In this document: one piece after another, positions 5,053 through 5,332 of the stretch | Layout of the letters: every line of letters begins with the position of its first letter | Position numbering within the stretch: the first letter of the stretch is position 1 | Origin: an uncultured Acidobacteriota bacterium | Lineage (GTDB): Bacteria; Acidobacteriota; Thermoanaerobaculia; UBA5066 | Length of the DNA stretch: 5,332 nt | Assembly (NCBI GenBank): GCA_937902605.1 | Contig: CALFNC010000410.1 | Coordinates: 1 to 5,332 of the forward strand | Direction of reading: 5' to 3' | Notes under the pieces: generated by a model | Told to the model about the DNA's origin: nothing | The model's database searches: none | Seen by the model: the letters and a program-made list of their open reading frames with translations, nothing else | Translations under genes and position numbers: made by a program

Positions 5053-5332
5053 ATGACCGTGGCCGTCATCCCAGCCCGGTTCGCCGCGCAGCGGTTCCCG
5101 GGTAAACCCCTCCACCTGATCGGAGGCGTCCCGATGGTGGTGAGGGTCCTCCGGAGGGCCCTTCTGGCGACGGAAGTGGACGCTGTGCTCGTCGCCACCG
5201 ACGACGAGCGCATCGCTCGTATCGTCACCGAGGACGGGGGAACGGCGGTCCTGACCGAGCCGGACCTCCCCTCGGGTACCGACCGGGTCTACGCCGCCGC
5301 CCAGGGGACCGGTGCCGTGATCGTCATCAACG
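5053..5332 (+). CDS. kdsB: 3-deoxy-manno-octulosonate cytidylyltransferase (CMP-KDO synthetase), N-terminal part
   Basis: KdsB activates KDO with CTP to CMP-KDO, the cytosolic donor for the inner core of LPS. Only 93 codons are in the window; the gene runs off the right edge and has no stop here. The visible part matches the family well: VAVIPARF (3-10), the nucleotide-binding loop RFPGKPL (14-20), GGVPMVVRVLRRA, the strand-turn VLVATDDERIA, the substrate-contact block SGTDRV and VIVIN at the very end, just before where the family's QGDEP motif is expected. The usual S-S/T pair before RxPGK is A12-Q13 here, a mild variation. The start is supported by GGAG at 5040-5043, nine bases upstream, and by the family N-terminus. 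Related sugar cytidylyltransferases such as NeuA-type enzymes are less likely given the PGKPL and SGTDRV motifs. Its presence implies an LPS-bearing outer membrane. Confidence 0.9.
   Translation, partial: MTVAVIPARFAAQRFPGKPLHLIGGVPMVVRVLRRALLATEVDAVLVATDDERIARIVTEDGGTAVLTEPDLPSGTDRVYAAAQGTGAVIVIN

Overview
The window is high-GC DNA (roughly two thirds G+C by eye) from a diderm bacterium. The envelope genes support this: a LolA-type lipoprotein carrier, a KdsB-type CMP-KDO synthetase start, and the C-terminus of what may be an outer-membrane or secreted beta-rich protein. Taxonomy cannot be fixed from sequence alone. The gene order and protein style fit an uncultured lineage such as Acidobacteriota, but that is a low-confidence impression. 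The first 13 bases match the 3' end of a standard Illumina adapter, so the window probably starts at the raw end of an assembled contig or read and the first bases are not biological. All supported genes are on the + strand.

Layout. 14-329: C-terminal piece of an unidentified protein. 330-402: short gap with a candidate -10 box and a GC-rich hairpin just before the purH ribosome binding site. 403-4206: a compact four-gene run: purH (last two steps of IMP synthesis), lolA (periplasmic lipoprotein chaperone), a YajQ-family nucleotide-binding protein, and a long-chain trans-polyprenyl diphosphate synthase of the IspB type. The lolA/yajQ and yajQ/ispB joints are both 4-base ATGA overlaps, and purH and lolA are only 8 bases apart, so all four are probably co-transcribed. 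4207-4435: a less GC-rich intergenic region with several small repeats, a terminator-like structure ending in seven T, a UUCG hairpin and a plausible sigma-70-type promoter. 4436-4873: a small TPR-like protein of unknown role. 4874-5052: a strong intrinsic terminator framed by a 10-base inverted repeat, then a candidate extended -10 promoter. 5053-5332: the first 93 codons of kdsB, cut by the window end.

How the genes fit together. The run mixes nucleotide synthesis (purH), envelope assembly (lolA, ispB for the quinone side chain, kdsB for LPS core activation) and a YajQ protein, a family with reported cyclic-di-GMP binding. This reads as ordinary housekeeping chromosome; no mobile element, CRISPR array, RNA gene or phage feature was found. 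The least explained parts are the 4207-4435 intergenic region, the 9-base tandem repeat at the purH/lolA joint, and the nested inverted repeats around the terminator at 4899-4980. I did not find convincing evidence of a new multi-gene system.
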